Of a DNA stretch of 64,000 nucleotides, positions 63,872 to 64,000 are shown in pieces. The notes under the pieces were generated by a model that was given only the letters and a program-made list of their open reading frames with translations, was not told the origin of the DNA and ran no database searches. Each line of letters begins with the position of its first letter. The stretch's first letter is position 1. This DNA comes from Plotosus lineatus (Eukaryota > Chordata > Actinopteri > Siluriformes > Plotosidae). The translations under genes were made by a program, and so were the position numbers. Where the stretch lies: assembly GCA_024760905.1 (NCBI GenBank), contig CM045732.1, forward strand, positions 53,664,996-53,728,995, read 5' to 3'.

Positions 63872-64000
63872 GCAATGGTACGAGAAGACATGGCCAATGT
63901 TGAGGAGTCCTCTGATGATAGTCCTGTTTCTACAGGATTGAATACACAGGAAGTGGTCAAGCTGATCAGTATTTTTGAGACCAGAATCTCTTTCTTGTTG
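36428..64000 (+). CDS. edrf1: Erythroid differentiation-related factor 1, 3'-truncated by window end
   Basis: I count 24 coding exons: 36428-36526, 38194-38402, 39887-39953, 40062-40187, 40323-40447, 40533-40686, 43006-43101, 44028-44149, 44525-44636, 44730-44877, 44993-45104, 45335-45446, 45529-45786, 45964-46035, 47659-47797, 47882-48073, 48184-48384, 53455-53676, 53843-54069, 59485-59643, 59768-59917, 62874-63027, 63566-63684 and 63872 to the window end. All phases join, giving about 1168 codons of a protein that is 1238 aa in human. EDRF1 is a nuclear factor implicated in erythroid gene expression, and its later part has TPR-like helices. Landmarks include VKSRAVVKYS, LKLPPANWLR, ELDIQELFMRSSQ, FYQRLIDQKWQ, NPFTMPVA, an acidic Ser-rich exon 13, QKYGRALRYIKL and SVNWELSTTYF. 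Introns 4, 10 and 16 have GC donors. The start ATG was chosen because it gives a 33-codon first exon in phase. Confidence 0.93.
36837..37458. mobile_element. Pogo/Tigger-like non-autonomous DNA element
   Basis: It starts 'ta|cagggatccctcactttcc' and ends 'gcgagtagcgagggatccct', so the ends are inverted copies of 'agggatccctc'. A preceding TA suits a Tc1/pogo-type target. A poly-C run and (CA)n lie near the left end. The right half matches the element at 59976-60240 in opposite orientation. It lies in EDRF1 intron 1. Confidence 0.6.
37542..37887 (-). mobile_element. tRNA-derived SINE type B, complete, antisense, with TSD
   Basis: Antisense tail 'ttttctgtaaccgcttcatc', then 'aattagggtcgcggggaggc', 'cagctcgccaggccatcgc', the body, and a head reading 'ggcagtggtggtctagtgg'. 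It is flanked by 13-nt repeats aacttgttacgat (37529-37541) and aacttgttaggat (37888-37900) with one mismatch. It lies in EDRF1 intron 1. Confidence 0.9.
38600..39372. mobile_element. Tigger/pogo-like DNA transposon remnant
   Basis: The ends cagtgatacctctgctcac and (inverted) cagtaaaacctccgctgac are flanked by TA on both sides (38598-38599 and 39373-39374). On the minus strand, about 39115-38960 encodes EIIEKHERGVRLCDLASQY and STIATILKNKEAIKG. This is the helix-turn-helix part of a pogo/CENP-B-type transposase. It lies in EDRF1 intron 2. Confidence 0.85.
40188..40189 (+). other. GC splice donor, EDRF1 intron 4
   Basis: The exon ends TCACAG and the intron begins gcgagt. The next GT is 4 nt downstream and would break the frame into the conserved TGDW exon start. 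Confidence 0.85.
40918..41975 (+). mobile_element. Rex3-like LINE, decayed reverse-transcriptase portion
   Basis: Frames encode REYGVPDLLLRAIKSLYHRS, NSFPVNVGVRKGCLLSLIL (family core QGCPLSP), FENGIVLLASSNQDRQLSLE, IYQLMYIPILTYGHELLVV and TKRTRSRIQVAEMSFLCRVA. It ends with the 3' block 'gagctggaggaagtggctgg...aggctgctgtccccgcaaccc'. Several frameshifts interrupt it. It lies in EDRF1 intron 6, sense to the gene. Confidence 0.85.
42090..42397 (+). mobile_element. hAT transposon 3' end
   Basis: One frame reads FPFPTTYLCEVGFSAVTPTK and then TRLQSRL, the hAT C-terminal dimerisation block of ZBED-like transposases. The right end 'ggttggagaccactg' is a hAT-type terminus. The left end was not found. 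It lies in EDRF1 intron 6. Confidence 0.65.
42501..42835 (-). mobile_element. tRNA-derived SINE type A, complete, antisense, with TSD
   Basis: Antisense: tail 'cttttcctttcagctttttc', 'gagagtcgccacagcgaatc', 'tttacgtcggatgcccttcc', the body, and the head to 'accaccactgcccc'. It has a perfect 17-bp target-site duplication aattcagggaaaaggat at 42484-42500 and 42836-42852. It lies in EDRF1 intron 6. Confidence 0.95.
43318..43336. repeat. (TG)n microsatellite
   Basis: Short dinucleotide run in EDRF1 intron 7. Confidence 0.8.
43490..43672 (+). mobile_element. tRNA-derived SINE (V-SINE-like), full length
   Basis: Head 'gtggtggcttagtggataagg' (A box tggcttagtgg), then 'ggtcagcagttcagtcccc', 'cttgagcaaggcccttaatt', 'tggataaaagcgtctgctaa' and end 'tgtaaatgtag'. 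It lies in EDRF1 intron 7. Confidence 0.85.
44878..44879 (+). other. GC splice donor, EDRF1 intron 10
   Basis: The exon ends TTTAAAG and the intron begins gcgagt. The next exon (CCAGTGGGAGTGAC) completes Lys-Ala-Ser-Gly in phase. The 4-nt shifted GT would break the frame. Confidence 0.85.
46370..47110. repeat. Dispersed repeat with a Tc1-like end, EDRF1 intron 14
   Basis: At 46668-46695 'accccaaacgttgaatggtagtgtac' (26 nt, split here as accccaaacgttgaa + tggtagtgtac) resembles the common fish Tc1 terminus. A 200-codon minus frame (47090-46488) spans the region with wording such as NNFESWYQLLKHQKAADHK. I have seen this in spurious fish repeat ORFs, so I treat it as repeat, not gene. Confidence 0.4.
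48074..48075 (+). other. GC splice donor, EDRF1 intron 16
   Basis: The exon ends TGTTATG and the intron begins gcaagt, the best-known GC-donor context. The next exon (ATGCATATTG) joins in phase to give Asp-Ala-Tyr. The GT 4 nt further on would break the frame. Confidence 0.8.
48625..50302. mobile_element. Tigger-like DNA element with foreign exon-like cargo
   Basis: The terminal sequences cagtggaacctcaactcac and (inverted) cagtggtacctcaccttat are flanked by TA (48623-48624 and 50303-50304). Near the right end (50030-50140), plus-strand words RLNDIAKECGQTR resemble a pogo-type HTH. The middle holds a plus-strand frame of 120-plus codons (RYLSKIKQLWIADP...ELKAYKSMEAYKYF). On the minus strand it holds a decayed THAP domain. 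It lies in EDRF1 intron 17. Confidence 0.65.
49394..49566 (-). pseudogene. Decayed THAP zinc-finger exon
   Basis: On the minus strand CCVVGCANRQ is followed, after a frameshift, by RSKPALSFYCFPSDPERKAK and WIAAVNRKDWNPTESSRIGS, then KHFVSG. This is the THAP pattern C-x(4)-C ... C-x2-H. The third zinc ligand (Cys before S-K-H) is Gly and the N-terminal half is out of frame, so the finger is dead. A splice donor (TCAG|gtaaat) directly follows KHFVSG, as in genomic THAP first exons. Confidence 0.6.
50637..50719 (-). mobile_element. V-SINE-like, 3' half, split by a LINE
   Basis: Antisense 3' end 'acagcatttggcagacatgc', 'ttatccagagtgacttacaa', then an oligo-T. The 5' half resumes at 53113 after the LINE at 50730-53102. 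Confidence 0.75.
50730..53102 (+). mobile_element. RTE-like LINE, 5'-truncated, with TSD and nested SINE
   Basis: It begins within the linker between endonuclease and reverse transcriptase (PDDWTTTANVIRETGRRVLG). Then come SGKAVGPDDIPVEVWK, LVPIFKNKGDVQSCGNYRGI, the template-grip block QFGFMPRKSTTDAVFALRML and the catalytic MFADDIVIW. The C-terminus (RLRWFGHVQRR, RPKRRFMDVVKEE) and the tail 'gaaacgccgaaaggaaaag' plus oligo-A complete it. Stops and frameshifts show it is dead. A SINE interrupts it at 52157-52518. The 10-bp repeats gcaattgagg at 50720-50729 and 53103-53112 mark its target site. It lies in EDRF1 intron 17, sense to the gene. Confidence 0.93.
52157..52518 (+). mobile_element. tRNA-derived SINE type A nested in LINE, with TSD
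   Basis: Complete copy: head with A box tggtctagtgg and B box ggttcgagtcc, a poly-C expansion in the body (about 52247-52266), LINE-derived 3' part, and end 'agccgaaaggaagac'. It has a perfect 16-bp target-site duplication ggctcaacaatccaga at 52141-52156 and 52519-52534, which is LINE coding sequence. Confidence 0.95.
53113..53216 (-). mobile_element. V-SINE-like, 5' half, split by a LINE
   Basis: Antisense 'gttaagggccttgctcaagg', 'gcccagcagtggtgatcatg', 'tttatccactacgccacc'. It completes the SINE whose 3' half is at 50637-50719. Confidence 0.75.
54119..54455 (+). mobile_element. tRNA-derived SINE type A, near complete
   Basis: Head 'gggcagtggtagcctggtgg', 'gatcctaaggttggaggttt', the body, then 'gtcaggaagcgcatctgacg', 'cgtgcgaatcattcgctgtg' and end 'aaaagccgaaatataaata'. 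It lies in EDRF1 intron 19. Confidence 0.88.
54588..55876 (+). mobile_element. hAT transposon with ZBED/GTF2I-like transposase remnant, with TSD
   Basis: The ends caggggtcaccaac and (inverted) caggggtcaccaacc are flanked by 8-nt repeats gggtatat (54580-54587) and gggtatgt (55877-55884). An 8-bp duplication is the hAT hallmark. At about 55184-55343 one frame reads CALEQSFSHLKSIKTNLRSR, VTDRSLNASMKLNLSTYQPD and YKAISNTMQHQKSH before a stop. This is the C-terminal dimerisation part of a ZBED5/GTF2IRD2-like hAT transposase. A second pair of 'caggggtc' ends at 54662 and about 55723 suggests a second, nested element. A Rex3 3' end is inserted at 55378-55547. Confidence 0.85.
55378..55547 (+). mobile_element. 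Rex3-like LINE, 3'-end fragment inside the hAT element
   Basis: It encodes RWRDYVSRL-like wording ('gagggactatgtctctcggc', 'gagagttggaggaagtagc', 'ctgcccccgcgacccgaccc') and ends 'ggactaagcggaagatgatg' with a (GAT)n tail. It is more similar to the family consensus I recall than the copies at 1690 and 40918. Confidence 0.8.
56196..59361 (-). mobile_element. RTE-like LINE, full length (3.17 kb), antisense, with TSD
   Basis: Element order on the minus strand: 5' leader with a poly-G run (59324-59348); candidate start MRITRKNDIPD at 59224; endonuclease (VGTLNVETMTGKGRELADMM, ILCVQETRW, SAYAPQTG, GADFNGHVG); linker (KWWKLKKEE); reverse transcriptase (VPIFKNKGDVQSC, NYRGIKLMSHT, FGFMPRKSTTDAVFA); C-terminal block RPKRRFMDVVKED; and 3' tail 'gggaaaagccgaaaggaaaa'. 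The catalytic motif reads FVDD (FADD in the copy at 50730). An in-frame TAG after LILK, several frameshifts and a stop after ICSESRE make it inactive. It is flanked by 14-nt repeats ctatattacactct (56182-56195) and ctatattgcactct (59362-59375), one mismatch. It lies in EDRF1 intron 19. Confidence 0.94.
59976..60240 (+). mobile_element. Pogo/Tigger-like element fragment (one end)
   Basis: It starts TA|cagggatccctcgctactt, continues 'cgcttcaattcatgcggc' and 'ttcagtgcatcgcgg', and runs to 'catcaaaactacttgcatc'. It matches the reverse of the right half of the element at 36837-37458. No second end was seen. It lies in EDRF1 intron 21. Confidence 0.6.
60250..61040. repeat. Old transposon-like segment with transposase-like frame
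   Basis: A pogo-like end 'cgcctcccagcttacgaac' lies at about 60255. A plus-strand frame at 60870-61025 reads KWEWPEKIVKFEVKIGKQTE, then SEPLASFIKKCDIAGKVLCV and YCNDLID. It has a CxxC-type zinc-finger look as in hAT/BED-like transposases. A LINE endonuclease fragment sits at 60604-60674. Family not identified. Confidence 0.4.
60604..60674 (+). mobile_element. Internal fragment of RTE-like LINE endonuclease
   Basis: 'aagtgaaaagaatgtccgac', 'agagtgatgagtctcaagtt' and 'aaaaattgaaggcatgatg' match the coding strand of the full-length LINE at about 58805-58740 (VKRVSDRVMSLKLEVEGVM). Both LINE ends are missing. Confidence 0.7.
61049..61394 (-). mobile_element. tRNA-derived SINE type A, near complete, antisense
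   Basis: Antisense tail 'gtctttcggctttttccatt', 'gggagtcgccacagtgaatt', 'gttggatgcccttcctgtca', the body, and the head to 'accaccactgccccg'. Short flanking repeats ccatttct (61041-61048 and 61395-61402) may be the target-site duplication. It lies in EDRF1 intron 21. Confidence 0.88.
61576..61657 (-). mobile_element. tRNA-derived SINE head only, antisense
   Basis: 'gaccttgtggagagtgggcc', 'tcgaacccccaaccttagga' and 'accaccaggccaccactgct' are just the tRNA-like head of the type A/B SINE. Confidence 0.8.
61890..61938 (-). repeat. Tail-only type-A SINE/LINE remnant
   Basis: 'cttcttttcttttcggcttt', 'ttccccgttatcgagagtcg', 'ccac' is the final 45 nt or so of the SINE tail. It is followed by an oligo-T run. 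Confidence 0.65.
62039..62090. repeat. (TA)n microsatellite
   Basis: Pure TA run that ends exactly at the terminus of the Tc1-like element. Confidence 0.95.
62091..62784 (-). mobile_element. Tc1/mariner-like element, internally deleted
   Basis: The inverted ends ctagtccttctcaaaaaatt and ctagtccttttcaaaaaatt continue as long inverted repeats and are flanked by TA on both sides. On the minus strand a 53-codon frame from ATG 62457 reads MGKTADLTAVQKAIIDTLKQ, EGKTQKEITERIGCSQSAVS, RHLSGTSVGRKT and then a stop. This is the intact N-terminal helix-turn-helix of a Tc1-type transposase, and the catalytic DDE part is missing. It lies in EDRF1 intron 21. Confidence 0.9.
63839..63870. repeat. (TG)n microsatellite abutting EDRF1 exon 24 acceptor
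   Basis: A TG run of about 15 units ends 'tgtgcag' immediately before exon 24. Confidence 0.9.

Overview
This is a vertebrate nuclear sequence, almost certainly from a teleost fish. It has GT-AG introns, long AT-rich non-coding tracts, many microsatellites and dense fish-type retroposons (Rex3- and RTE-like LINEs, tRNA-derived SINEs, hAT, Tc1 and pogo/Tigger-like DNA elements). I recognise four protein genes and one tRNA gene. There is no operon, phage or CRISPR structure.

Layout: 1-9 kb is intergenic sequence with repeats and one tRNA-Leu(UAA) gene (2470-2552). ARF6 (a small GTPase with a single-exon CDS) lies at 9689-10216 with a spliced 5' leader and an AT-rich 3' UTR. 11.4-27 kb is intergenic, mostly decayed repeats. 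VCPKMT (a lysine methyltransferase acting on VCP/p97) is on the minus strand, 32722 to 27171, in five coding exons that encode 227 aa. TEX36 (a testis-expressed protein) is on the minus strand, 35603 to 33357, with two homologous candidate first exons. EDRF1 starts at 36428 on the plus strand, head-to-head with TEX36. Its 24 visible coding exons run off the window end at 64000 after about 1168 codons. Introns 6, 17, 19 and 21 of EDRF1 carry most of the mobile DNA.

The genes share no common pathway. From my knowledge of the human genome, ARF6-VCPKMT neighbour each other on 14q and TEX36-EDRF1 on 10q26. The roughly 0.6 kb between VCPKMT and TEX36 is therefore a junction between two conserved blocks.

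I found no new biochemical system. The most interesting signals are: (1) a tRNA-derived SINE whose 3' half is the joined 5' leader and 3' tail of the RTE-like LINE in the same window; (2) the same SINE head and body carrying a second, unrelated LINE tail; (3) a SINE-in-LINE-in-SINE nest and a 33-nt tail-only insertion, both with target-site duplications; (4) four GC-AG introns in two genes; (5) a duplicated first exon of TEX36; (6) a Tigger-like element containing decayed host-like THAP and other exon fragments. Exon boundaries were set by eye from reading frame, splice sites and remembered family sequence. None was tested against transcripts.
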